Part shown: one piece after another, positions 12,789 to 29,600 of the stretch
Layout of the letters: each line of letters begins with the position of its first letter
How positions within the stretch are numbered: position 1 is the first letter of the stretch
NCBI GenBank assembly: GCA_946803715.1
Contig: CAMPET010000114.1
Location: forward strand, 140,898 to 189,875
DNA: 48,978 nt
Reading direction: 5' to 3'
DNA from: Beroe ovata
Lineage: Eukaryota > Ctenophora > Nuda > Beroida > Beroidae
Position numbers and translations under genes: made by a program
The notes under the pieces: model-generated
Database searches by the model: none
Told to the model about the DNA's origin: nothing
The model's input: the letters and a program-made list of their open reading frames with translations, nothing else

Positions 12789-15619
12789 CACACACAATGG
12801 NNNNNNNNNNNNNNNNNNNNNNNNNNNNNNNNNNNNNACACACACACACACACACACACATACACTGCTTGCTATAAGAGATTACACACTGAGTGGTTTA
12901 TAAGAAAGAGCGGGGTTGTGTGTATTACGCACCTGGGCTATTGTCTGACTTGAGGAGCACATAAAGTAGCTCTAACTATTTAATAGCTGTTGGAGATCAC
13001 GTGACCAGTAATAATCCTAGACTACGCAGCATGCTCCCGGCCCTTAATTATAACCAGAGCTTATGAATAAGAACATAACAACTTGTGAAGATAAGTGGCT
13101 ATTTAGATAAGGTCATGGTGATTGTTCATTGAGAGACGTTATACTGTAGGAATATGTATAAACCTATCGTCATGGTTCCAAACACCATGGTGACAAACGT
13201 CATGGTAACACCATGGTAACAAGCACCATGGTAACGCCATATCTGCTCCCCTCAGGACGAAACAGCACTCCTCCCCAAGTTTCTGGCAGTCTGTATTCCA
13301 CTTGTGTTTGATGTAGTAAGGTCTGACAAGGAGAGGGAAATTGTGTGCTGTGCGTTGGAGTGTATCAATGAAATGCTGAAGGAGCTGAAGAATGCTATGG
13401 TGAGTAGGACTGAGGCGTTGACACCACTTAATAGCAATACTCATTCCATCGCTGACACCACTTTTGACAACATTATTCCTTGACATCACGTCTGCTTGAC
13501 ACCACTCCTGTTCGAAACTATCCTTCTTGACACCACTCACAACTCCAATTAGATTGCTGACGAGGACTACTTCGACTCCGTGGTTGAGTTGATCAAGGAA
13601 GTTCTCCACCATAAAACCTCATGCCAGAAGGATTCCGAGGATGACACATACTGTGAAGATGTGCAGGATGACTCAGGTTAGCATCGTGATGACCATATAA
13701 AGTATGACTGTCACGTGATGACCAAATATGGAATAATCGCCTAACTCATATTCCTCAGAGTTGACAACAGTTCTGATCGACAGTGCGGCATCCCTTCTCC
13801 CGACTCTGGCTTCTGCAATGGGAGGACAAAAGTTCGCTCCGTACTTCAAGATATTCCTACCCCTCATTGTACCCAAAGAAGGTGAGTGCTAGCTCTAAGA
13901 TAAGTCAAATTATGGCTGTTTCAAAGCAATTTTCAAACTCTGAATATTATTGAGCAAATGAGCTTGCTTTGATTTTCTCTCTGATCTCGACACCCCCCCC
14001 CTTCTCTCCGACAGGGAAGAAGAAAAGCGAGAGGAGTCTAGCGGCTGGAACTCTTGCTGAAATCTGTCAAGCTATGGGAGATGCCATTATTCCCTTTGCC
14101 GACAACATGTACACCATCTTCATGGGAGGTGAGAAAATGAGTGGGAATGAGTGGGAATCAGAAGACGTGGGAATGAGGGGAATAAAAAGAAATGGGAATG
14201 ACGGGGATGAGGTTGAACCCTATATGAGAATTAGGTTACATCGACACTTACCTTTTCTCCTCTTAGATATATTCGACAAATATAAACGAACAAAATGTTT
14301 CAAAACTGCTGCCGGTAATCGATCGCTCGGCAATAACCTCGTCATTATCATTGAAAATGACTCATACCATCTGTCTGAGAACAATTGTCTTTAGAAAATG
14401 ATCGATTCATTTGAACGTTCAACAATCAATTCCCCCAGGTATGAAGGACGTGAGTAAGGACGTGGTCAGTAACTCCGTGTTTGGTATCGGTGTTCTTGCC
14501 GAGTGCACTGGCGCTGGCATGGCGCCAAAATACCCCGAGATCCTACAGATCCTGTCAGCGTTCTTAAAGGAGGATGGTAAGTGAGGGGTCTATCTCTGGG
14601 AGAGGATTGATACAGCGACAGAAGGATTGAGACAGCGGAATATCTGATGAATTGGTGTCTCATTTTCGGAGAAGTGTTAGTTTTAGCAGCATCTTTGTTT
14701 CAGGAGATAGGCGAACTATTGATAACGTACTGGGAGCTGTTAGCAGGATGATAATAACCTGTCCCACTGCCCTTCCCATCGACACTATCTTACCAACATT
14801 CGTCAAGGTTTGTGTGTGTGTGTCTGTGTGTGTGTGTGTGTGTGTGTCTGTGTGTGTGTCTGTGTCTGTGTCTGTGTCTGTGTCTGTGATTATAACCTCC
14901 TCCGCCGCCCACAGTGGCTACCACTGAAGGAAGATATGGAGGAAAATATCACTGTCTACAAGGCTGTCTACTCTCTCCTCTCAGCTAACTGTCAGGTATA
15001 CTCACTACTAGTACTCAGTAAGATTGTAAATCCTCACATTCATCCTACTTGCACTTGTTGCCAATCCCCTTGATGTTATGTATACTCAGTTTTAATTTGG
15101 AGTGTGAGTGGCAGGCCCCACTCCTAACCTGAACTTGTTAACCCACACTGGTGGTATTCTAGCCATCTCCGCTTGAGAGCAATCTCATGGTCCTGGTACA
15201 TTCAAAATTCCCCCTAAATTATATCCGACCTCCCCTCAGCCAATGATTGATCAACTTCCCACACTCATCCCTATGATGATAAACCAACTGACAAGCAAGA
15301 AGGTGGACGACACTACCAAGGAAAAACTCACTGAAATCTTGAGAGGTGAGGCTGGATGTAAAATCATTTATTTTGCTCGTAATTTTACGGACGCGCGCAC
15401 TCCACGTGATAAAACGGACGCGCGCGCATCACATCCACAGTGCGTGACGAGTCAATCACTGTGCACTGATATAAGTCTAAGAAGCTGAAAGTGAAGTAAC
15501 ATAACATTATTTTCCTCTACCCAGGTGTTGCAAGTCAGTACGAGGAACTTACATTCAAGTGCATTACTCCGGAACAAGTTGAAATTCTAAAACAAGCTAT
15601 CGCCCACGCTGGATCCTAA
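504..15619 (+). CDS. IPO4: Importin-4 (importin beta family nuclear import receptor), 5' partial, 23 exons
   Basis: Nuclear transport receptor of the karyopherin-beta family, built of HEAT repeats; it carries cargo such as histones and ribosomal proteins through nuclear pores under Ran control. Exons: 504-621, 744-949, 1159-1278, 1368-1445, 1693-1775, 2136-2242, 3189-3369, 3526-3620, 3778-3865, 4020-4119, 4314-4410, 4511-4637, 5301-5452, 5699-5776, 13256-13399, 13553-13676, 13759-13881, 14015-14128, 14439-14576, 14704-14807, 14915-14995, 15240-15345, 15525-15619. Phases agree at every junction except across the N. About 886 residues remain against about 1080 in the human protein. Recognisable stretches are VRNAALYALGQFAEHFQP, DLRRCIYCLFAAIS, an acidic loop (ESDDEDEVLGDYEDID) and WLPLKEDMEENITVYK near the end. 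The first ~180 residues are not in the window. The N at 1158 hides about eight codons and an acceptor. The 5777-13255 intron is far longer than the rest and holds an antisense gene. Confidence 0.95.
1158..1158. other. Single-N assembly join inside an importin-4 exon
   Basis: A lone N separates a pyrimidine-rich intron tail from coding sequence that starts in mid-codon (EVLISLMACP). The splice acceptor and the first few codons of the exon are missing, so bases have been lost here. Confidence 0.8.
2232..2328 (+). repeat. ~37-bp tandem repeat that copies a splice donor
   Basis: The end of the importin-4 exon and its donor (AGCGAG/GTACGG at 2242) are followed by one near-complete and one partial copy of the same ~37-bp unit, giving extra GAG/GTATGG and GAG/GTGCGG donor-like sites about 37 and 74 bases downstream. 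Confidence 0.75.
2493..3180 (+). repeat. Direct duplication and pyrimidine minisatellite in intron
   Basis: A block of about 120 bases at 2493-2615 (AAACATTTGGATAGTGAATG onward) returns at 2906-3020 with scattered changes. Each copy runs into CCCCTCATCATCTCACCCCTCC-like pyrimidine repeats, which expand to 3180 in the second copy. No coding sequence is seen in this intron. Confidence 0.8.
6159..7137 (-). CDS. Small Cys-rich single-pass membrane protein with PY tail, VOPP1/WBP1-like, nested antisense; 5' end unresolved
   Basis: Three exons on the reverse strand, 7137-7031, 6695-6583 and 6319-6159, join with matching phases and consensus GT-AG sites. In order they encode a short ectodomain with a YYCRTDQECC...NGCC cysteine cluster, one strongly hydrophobic segment (KYILIIAVVVLVTIFLLSIS), a stop-transfer run of five arginines, and a cytoplasmic tail with LPSYAEA, an LPxY motif of the kind bound by WW domains of Nedd4-type ligases. 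The pattern C-x-YY-CR-CC-CC-TM-basic-PY matches VOPP1/WBP1 proteins, which are linked to endosomes and WW-domain partners. Reading without splicing meets a stop at 6575, but the exact donor GTGAGT at 6582 leads into the tail exon. The 5' exon with signal peptide is not fixed: MTE at about 7285 or a hydrophobic start at 7433 are weak options, and an in-frame extension upstream of 7137 is also possible. Confidence 0.75.
6700..6905 (+). repeat. GAGGGAGCGTTAGAAATT minisatellite
   Basis: Short irregular units of GAGGGAGCGTTAG with or without AAATT are repeated about a dozen times. The array lies in the intron of the antisense membrane-protein gene, between its exons at 6695 and 7031. Confidence 0.9.
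12757..12860 (+). repeat. CA microsatellite with 37-N gap
   Basis: CA dinucleotides flank unknown bases 12801-12837. This is a sequencing gap in a simple repeat within the importin-4 intron; the apparent open reading frame here is only Thr-His repeats. Confidence 0.95.
13410..13547 (-). repeat. GTGGTGTCA-cored minisatellite (reverse orientation)
   Basis: Four copies of (T)TGACACCACTT-like units, the reverse complement of AGTGGTGTCAA, at uneven intervals of roughly 30-55 bp. They fill the short importin-4 intron after the exon ending at 13399. Confidence 0.8.
14808..14890 (+). repeat. GT microsatellite at a splice donor
   Basis: GT/TC-interrupted dinucleotide repeat that starts at the importin-4 donor following 14807 and fills most of a 107-base intron. 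Confidence 0.9.
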
Positions 15620-17056
15620 TATTCTGTGACCGATAATGGGACTAGAATTGACTGGAAATTTGCTTGATGCCAATATGAAAATGGATAATTAACGAACTGA
15701 ATACCGATTGAGATGAAACTGGATTTAAACTGCTTCATTCTTGGAAGTTTAGAATTTAGGAGTTGGAATTTCCGATTTGATTTTTATAACGATTGATAAC
15801 TTAACGTTTTTATCCGTTTTAAAATCGATTTGAAATTAATTTGAAATAATTTATATCCGTTTGCGTGTGGCAATTTTTGGAGTCTTGTTCTCATTCTCAA
15901 GCGTTAGCGAGTGTGACGACGTTGAATGTCCTTTAATTGTAATTGTATGTGAGGGTGTTATGCTTGTAGCGTTCGATATTCAACTTAAAGTTATACATCT
16001 AAAATTGCGTTTGGATTTGACCAGCTGCATATTATGGTACAACAACAAAGTGCGCGCGCTGACAAGATGAAGAAATCGCCAATTGGACGCTGCTGCGCGC
16101 GGCTCAGATAAACAATTGCAAATTGAACGTCGCGTGAATCAGCCTCGCGCTTTTCCTGTTTGGGCTACGATATTTTTTGCAGGAAAACAAATTCATACCA
16201 CTGGGATCATAATTATGTGAAAAGCAATCGAATGACACAATTGTACGATTGGAAGACGTAAAATTAACTAGAAGTGGATAACAATCATGCTCGCAAGATC
16301 AGTTTAATGGGCAGTCCATTAACAATTATTACACTGGGAATTAGCAGCGTGTCATTACACCAGTTCGGTGTATAAAAACAACACCGCAAATTAAATCTAT
16401 ATTTTTGAGACCTTTTCCTAATTTCCTACGGTGACAAATATATCATTCACTGAATAAAACGTCTCTTCTTTTATTCCCCCTTATATTGCTTGTTTATTAT
16501 AAACGGTGTCGAAATCATCGATAAGGGTGATATCGATGATCAAAAAGGCTACTTACAAAAACTCCTTAGTAGTAATAGTGCTGACCAGGGTTAATTTTGG
16601 AGTAAGAAATCGCTTTATTTTCCAGCAAAAAACGTAAAAATGAACAAACTAATTCCTGAACACAGTCTATACGTTTTACCCCTGCTACTTCTCTCTATTT
16701 AGAACTTATCAAAACTCGAGAAATGCGTGAGTTTTACCAGCCGTTTAAACGCACTCAAAAACTTCAAACGCATTTCGATCGATGCGTCCGCTTACTTCCA
16801 TAATAATGGTCGAACAAAAACGTGCGTCTGTGTATCATAGAACGCGAATCAAAATTTATAAAATGGAAAAATCACAAGTTTATCACTTATTTCATACTAC
16901 GCGTACATATCATTTTTGCACAAGTCCATCATTATGTACAATTCGTATTATAGTTGTGGTTATAATTGTTTAGGATTGTAAAAGAAAGCTTGAGTTATAT
17001 AAGTCACATCAGCGTGAGAGGAAGAAAGAGAGAGATGTTGAGATGGTACTACGAGA
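15620..17056. other. Intergenic spacer between convergent importin-4 and CDC42
   Basis: No exon is recognised. AATAAA at 16453 could serve importin-4. Two AATAAA signals on the reverse strand (16493-16498 and 16614-16619) could serve the distal CDC42 last exon. CpG-rich islets occur at about 16050-16150. Confidence 0.6.
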
Positions 17057-23068
<6,012 letters not shown>

Positions 23069-25724
23069 ATGGTTGATGAAGACAGCCAACCACTGGTGAG
23101 TATTGAGATTTATAAGTGTCAATCCGAAACTCCTAAATATGATAATTCCTCTCAATGTTCCATCTATTTGTGTAGTATTACTGTTGAGATTAACAATGAA
23201 ACCCTGTGTGAGAAATTTGCAATGATTCCGACCAGTGATTTATTTGACAGTTAATTGAGGAAGTAGAACCTATCATTGTGAATCCAGATGATTCCACTTC
23301 AATTGCCTCCTCTATCATCTCGGTTTGTCTTTTTCTCAAAACCTATCATGTATCCTTACTAAATTCTATATATTGACTCACTAATGATCACTAGCTTTAT
23401 GTGTTTCATGACTACCAATAATGAAAATTCTCCACTCATCAAGGTAAACATGCTGCTGCAAATAATTGTTTCTCCATAAATAACATCTTCCAACCCTTCT
23501 TATCAAGTCCTATGATTCATTCAAAAATATCTATCACACACCTCCATCTGAATTCAGTCTTTCGTTTCTTTCACTTTTAAATCTACCTTCTCAGATTGGG
23601 CAACCCAAAGTATGGACTTGTTCCCTAGTTCTTGCCATTTCGGTTGCCATTGTTGGAGGTTCCTTCCAGTTTGGTTTCCAAACAGGTACAAAATAATCTA
23701 TATTCTTCTATGATAACTCCTGTTTACTAATCTTTCACCTTGTCAACCCCTCGATCTCCAGGTTGCATGGCTAACACTCAAGAAATACTGAACGAGCAGT
23801 TCAACATCTCTCATCTAACCATGAGTGTAATTGTGAGTGGTATGTGTATTGGGGGCCTATTCGGGGGTCTACTGGCCGGTGCCATAGCAGGTAAACAGGA
23901 GTCAACGTTATCCATTTCTACTATTATGACCACTTTTGGACGCTTTTTTGAAACAAAATTACTTCGTTCTTCTGGACTTTAGATGATTTAACGTCCGTGA
24001 TTTTTATTGCTACTAACGTGTAACGTTTATTCGTTGAATACTGAACAGTCTACTGACTCGTCCTTCTCTCCAGATAAGATTGGACGGAAGAGGTGCATGT
24101 TGGTTAACAACATTCCCTTCCTCATTGGGACTGCTCTCATGGCAGTAGCTTGGAATGAATATTCATTTATCCTCGGCAGAATCATTAACGGATTCGCTTG
24201 TGGTGAGTTACATTCCTGACCTATCTCTCTCCTCACCACTCATCCCCTTTAAATCAAATCTCCCATCACACCACTCAACCCAAGCAAGTTTCGCTACCGG
24301 AGCCACAACAACTTTTCGATTTACTCTCTCCCTCTTCTCTATTAACCAATCTCCCTGCTCACAACTCACCACTCACCTCTCACCTCTCACCACTCACAAC
24401 CCACCACTCACCACTCACACAGGAATCGCAACTGGAGTTACTACGCTCTACATATCTGAGATATCGCCTGTATCCGTGAGGGGTGGTGTTGGGGTGCTCC
24501 ACCAGTTTATGATAACACTTGGTATCCTAGTTGGATTCGTACTCAGCATTGATAAGGTTCCGTAACATCGTGCATGTTACTTTTTGTAACGTAGGGGAAG
24601 TTTTGATAGCTTTCAGTTCAATTGATACATCTCTTCTGTCATGAACCTGTGATTTTTCCATCTAAAAAGCTACGTACATGTTCTATATTTATATTCCAGT
24701 GAACTTTTTCAACCGTCATTCTAAGTATTCAATCCTTCTTCAGATGCTCGGCACATTCAAGCAGTACTACCAAGTGTACTTTGCATTTCCCGCAATCCCG
24801 GCTCTCTACTCGCTTGTCTTGCTATCCTTCTGTCCGGAGTCACCAACATGGTTGTATTACAACAAGGAGAGGGAGGACCAGGCGAGGGAAGGTAAATGTG
24901 GTGTCAAGTGAGTACCAAGTAAGTTTCAAGTGGTGTCAAGTGAGTACCAAGTTAGTTTCAAGTGGTGTCAAGTGAGTACCAAGTTAGTTTCAAGTGGTGT
25001 CAAGTGAGTGCTTAGTTAGTTTCAAGTGAGTACCAAGTTAGTTTCAAGTGGTGTCAAGTGAGTACCAAGTTAGTTTCAAGTGGTGTCAAATAAGTACCAA
25101 ATTGATGTAGAGCAGAGTTAGGTAGAACCAAGTAAGTGCCAAGGAAGTATCAGTGAGTGTCAAGTGAGTATCAAGTAGGAGAGCTGAAAAGTGAGAGATT
25201 GCAAGGCTATATATACGTCTCATACGCCATCTTATTCGATCCTGATGTATTCCCGATGTATTCCCGATGTATTCTCGGGGTCTCACATGCGATGTCAAGT
25301 GAATGATCACCACCTACTCTACAGCTCTGACCACGCTACGGGGCAGTAGTTCACAAGCAGACAAGGAAATGGAAGCCATGATTAGGGAGAGAGCTTCAGC
25401 AGCATCTTCAGATACGGTAATTGACGGGAGTTGGCGGTTACCAGGTGCGGTTACCATGGTGTTACCAACTACCATGTTGTAACCATGTTGCAGTTACCAT
25501 GGTGTTACCATACATCAAGTTGCCATGGTGATTGGTCACCATATTGGAATATCAACATTGGCACATCAATATAACTTGGCACCCAACACTTGGCAAAATC
25601 CAAGCCTAATTGCTGCCTGTTTCAGGTTTCATACAAAGACCTCTTTACTGACACAACGCTACGCTTTTCTCTGATAATTGGCGTTGCTCTGCAGTGTGCG
25701 CAGCAACTTAGTGGTGTCAACGCG
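23069..25724 (+). CDS. GLUT-type facilitative sugar transporter (SLC2 family), 3' truncated
   Basis: Major facilitator for hexoses in the plasma membrane. Exons: 23069-23095, 23251-23322, 23595-23685, 23762-23890, 24074-24202, 24423-24556, 24744-24891, 25325-25416, 25626-25724, all in phase. The ATG opens MVDEDSQPL, a short acidic cytoplasmic head. SLC2 hallmarks follow: GGSFQFGFQTG in TM1, DKIGRKR between TM2 and TM3, LGRIINGFACG, YISEISPVSVRGGVGVLHQ in TM4-5, FCPESPTWLY after TM6, and QQLSGVNA in TM7, which is the sugar-contact motif of GLUTs. TM8-12 are absent: coding stops at a good donor and the next recognisable exon is ABCA sequence beyond the N at 26611. Closest to class I GLUTs by these motifs; the exact substrate is not readable. 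Confidence 0.9.
24895..25170 (+). repeat. GTGGTGTCAAGTGAGTACCAAG minisatellite
   Basis: Tandem units of about 36-40 bp, TTTCAAGTGGTGTCAAGTGA plus GTACCAAGTTAG, start right behind the GLUT donor at 24892 and share the GTGGTGTCA core with other arrays in the window. Confidence 0.9.
25428..25545 (+). repeat. GTTACCATGG repeat cluster in GLUT intron
   Basis: Repeated GGTTACCATGGTG-like words, semi-palindromic and resembling RFX X-box half-sites. A similar cluster lies at 13169-13237 in importin-4. Confidence 0.6.
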
Positions 25725-26699
25725 GTTAGTACGTGTGTATACCTTCAAATATACGATTGGTAAGCGCAATGCGGGTACGTGGGTACGTAGGTAGGTACAA
25801 TGTACCCCTACTTATAAGTAGTTACACGGTAATTGCACAATTTGACCGTCCTTGCCTCAATTAAGTGTAATTGCCCGAGTACAAGACGCTTACAGAATAC
25901 AGATATCACTATAGGTTACGTATTCTATGTACACGCAGTAATCATAGCAGTACATCGTACATTGTATAATGTACATTGTATAACAGCACTATACAACAAT
26001 ACATTTCCTACTGAAGAGCGAGTTTTCAGATTGGGAAATCCAGGATCACAGAATCCACGGAGTCCTCATAAAACGAAAACATCCACATTGTGGCTGTTTG
26101 TTTTTCCTCATTCACGTTTTTCCATTGATGAGTAGTACTCAGGTCCCTTAGTATTAGACATTGGACAATAAGAGTCTGTTAGAACAAGCTGTAGCTGCAC
26201 TCAAACTAGCATAAGAAACACTGGGAACATAGAATAACCGCACATCGGAGAAGAAATTAGAATTTCCCCGATCTTCCGATGAGCTAGCTTTGTAATTCCT
26301 CCAGATTCGGATGAGAACTTTTTGTCCTAATTCCAGGCAAATACCATGGATTCCTATGTATTTTTGGACGCTGAATCGATTTTTGATCGAATTTTGGACG
26401 TATCTCGCTTCCCTGAGGAGCTGTTCGTCATGTAACTTCGAACATCATAACTGAGAAGGAATTAGAATTTTCCCCAATTTCCCGATGAGCTAGCCCGAAA
26501 ATTCCTCCAGATTCGGATTCTACGTCAGAAAATAGGCCAGAAACACCATTTTTCAGTATGTCACGTGCAAAATGTTTTTGGCCTATTTGTGTGTCCCATT
26601 GATTTTCGTGNTGAGACACATTATTATTCCTTATATGGCAATCACGTGCTCAAAGAATACTTCACGCGGGGTTACCATAGTAACAACATACAATATCAG
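25725..26699. other. Broken interval between GLUT and ABCA fragments
   Basis: No exon is found. A ~200-bp unit is present twice (26250-26312 and 26453-26517 share GATGAGCTAGC and ATTCCTCCAGATTCGGAT). A single N stands at 26611. The missing second half of the GLUT gene and first half of the ABCA gene would both have to lie here. Confidence 0.75.
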
Positions 26700-29600
26700 G
26701 GCGTCTTCCCGGGCAGATACGGAGTGCCGAAACCATGGTATTTCCCTCTCCAGTTCCTATACTGGTGTCGCCATCCCTCTCCCAAGGGGAAGAAAGATAA
26801 CTTGATCGAATTACCGGGTACTTTTGATCATCTCAATAAAGAACAAAATCAAAAAAATAAATTTGTTAGTTTATTTCCATGTAACATACCTATCAAATTG
26901 CATTCTAAAACGATATAGACCTCCCAGATTAAACAGTTTTATCCTCAGGACACACTGCAGATATTGAGCAGCCCCCTGAACAGCTTACTTGTGGAATATC
27001 GGTAACCGCTCTTACCAAGAAGTACAAGGGAATGGATGTTTGCGCTCTTTCCGGTCTTTCCCTCGATTTGTACGAAAACCAGGTACGAAAACCATTAAAA
27101 ATCTTCATCAAACCATTACATCAATGAGCTGGAGTGTGAGTAATATTACCTACTATATTAGAATCAAGTTATTCGAGATGTACGTATCATAGAAATCAAA
27201 TCTTTCATCAAGGTACCCTCAACAAAGGCTGGTTTTCAAGAGTATCTTTCAGAGCACCCAAATATTTAAAACCGTATTGCTCACTCGGCTCTAGTGCCGC
27301 TTGCTCTCCCCAATCATTCCATGCGTTTATGAAGAAATAGTTCGGCACATTGTGTTGTCTCGCAGTTAAAGTAACATCTTCCAGCATTTTGAGCTGAGTG
27401 TATCTGAGATCCTCTTTGAATTTGTGAGGTGGCGCTGCCAATGCTGAGGACGTTCTGTTCATGCGTATCGCTGTGCTTCCACCCCAATACTGGTTGTGCT
27501 CAGTAGGAGTTGGGATGTCGAAATATCCCGTGGTATTGGTTATTCGGTCGGGATGAACATTTTGTATCGAGGGGTAAAGTTGGAACGAAGCATCGGCAAA
27601 TTTCACAATCTTATCGGAAGTGAAGAGTTCATCCTTTTGGACGTAATCGTTGATAGCGTAGAGAATGTAGAGTCCCGCGAGGCCGTTACTGACGGCTAAC
27701 TCTCGCCACATCATGACCATTTTCCCGAAGAGATCCCCCATGTCCCCAACCCGATAGAAAGTGAAGATGGGCCTATCATTGTCCCTGATGTATCGTGGGT
27801 GTTTGAAGTAAGGGAGGAGGTGATAAAAGTGTTCCTCCCACTGCGACTCTTCTCCGTATTCCTGTGTCACTCCGTCCCCGTCTGGTCCTGCGTCCTCCGT
27901 CTCATGGACGAGGGGGACGTTTTTCCAGCAGAAGAAGAACGGCAGATCGGGATGTCCATCATCGAGCATGGCATCCACCACTTTACCCATCAGCACATTT
28001 GTGTATCGGGATGTTCCCTCACTTGCCGACCAGTAGTGATAGATCATAAATCCTTCGATTCCAGCGGCTTTTGCCAGTTCCCCCTGTCTACGCCGAACGT
28101 TGTTGTCCGTCAAATCGTAATAACCGAGCCCATCTCTCTTGCTCTCACTAGGCTTCAGAATATCTTTACCTTCAATCGATTTGATGTCCTTCCAGCCGTC
28201 ATATCCTTTGCCGTTCAGAGCTTTTTTCGCTGCTAACTTGTGGAAAGTCGGCTGATAAATGGCGATGGGGCGAATGGCGGGGGCTATTTCACCCACAGCC
28301 ACACCATTGAGGTACGGTATGGATATAAGAAGTCTCTCCATAGCGTGTTCGAGTAACGCATCTGCTTTATACACGGCGGACCATCGGGTCACCATCCAGG
28401 GAAGGATGAAGAGCCAGTCCCGGATACGGAAATCCCGAAACGTCGCCCAAAACATGGTCCCCGCACTGAACACGAAGTCGGCCCCCGGATCCAACTCTTT
28501 GTTGTACATAATCCGATACAGCATCTTCATGTTTTCAATGTCTCCTCGGAAACACTGCTCTACATCATTGCCTATGAACTTCCTCAGAGGTCGGAACAGT
28601 GCTTCGCTACCCCGGGATCGCTGGATTACAAAACCACGGGGGATCACAATGCCGTATCTCTCGTTATCCGATCCGGCGAAAGATTTGAGAACGGATAGAA
28701 CATTTGCGGGGGATCCACAGAGCGCATTCAGCATCTCACGTCTCCAATATGGCTCTGATTTGGTGTGAATTTTGAGGAAGTAATCATACTCGATACCGTG
28801 ATTTAGTTGGAGAGTATCAGCGGTCAGGAGCTGGTTTAGAAACTGCTTCACGTCCATTCCCTCGTTGATCTCTATCGGTTGTCCGTATATGTGACCAGCA
28901 CCCATTTCCTCCAGCTGTTTCCGTATGATGGGGAATAACGTGGAAGTTGCCGGATACGTCATGAACACGTCATACGTGAACTGAACGGGGGGAGTGACCC
29001 CCTCCCACTCAACTTTGCCGAAACTATCGGACAAATCCTTGGCTTTCTTCACATTCTCAATGCACTGCATGATATCCTCACGGATCAGGTCGTTGTCCAG
29101 TTGGTGCGCTTGTACGAGTACCGCAACCCGCTTTACACCGTCATCCCGAACAATCACATCCGGCGGTGAATCCCGTTTTAGGAGGGAGGATAAGCTGATC
29201 ACGGGACTGAATTCATCGGGTTGTTGGCTTTTCTCCACATTGTGCAAATCTCGCATTAGCACAAACGTAAAGAGGAAGAAGGATGGACCCGCAATGAGGA
29301 AAATTTTGAATAAGTTGGAAAAGTTCATACTGTGGGAGTTAGAGAGAATGTTCTGGAAACGATGTTGAGAGAGAGAGAGATATTGTACTGAGGGGTCTGG
29401 ATTACATAGCAAGCAGCCTGAACATAGAGGAGTGTTACCAAATAGGAAGTAGATATATCATAGTGTTCATAATAGTATTTGCGTTAATAATCCGGGTCTT
29501 TTCCGTCATCATAAAATCAATTTTGGATGCACCTATAATTTAGGTATATACATTCAAACATCGCGGTTGTTGAACTAGCTGACACAAAACATACCTACCT

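Larger units (their letters stand above)
5777..13255 (+). other. 7.5-kb importin-4 intron
   Basis: The flanking exons join in frame (HNFQ/DETALL) with no missing importin sequence, so this is a true intron, many times longer than its neighbours. It carries the antisense membrane-protein gene at 6159-7137, the minisatellite at 6700-6900, a 25-bp tandem duplicate (8178-8229), a 38-bp tandem duplicate (10540-10616), a CA microsatellite with an N-run (12757-12860) and CCATGGTAAC repeats (13169-13237). No convincing exon is seen between about 7450 and 12750. Confidence 0.85.

Noticed and set aside
12670-12903. Frame with Thr-His repeats across the N-run
   Set aside because: Translation of a CA microsatellite.
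14652-15073. Cys-Val-rich frames
   Set aside because: Translation of a GT microsatellite in an importin-4 intron, plus read-through from true exons.
26428-26918. Long frame running through the N at 26611
   Set aside because: Only the part from 26700 to 26817 matches ABCA and is bounded by splice sites; the rest is repeat and intron.
27799-29368. Several open frames on the + strand opposite the glycosyltransferase gene
   Set aside because: They are shadow frames of the 706-codon gene; they show no domain-like sequence, while the reverse strand matches two known families.
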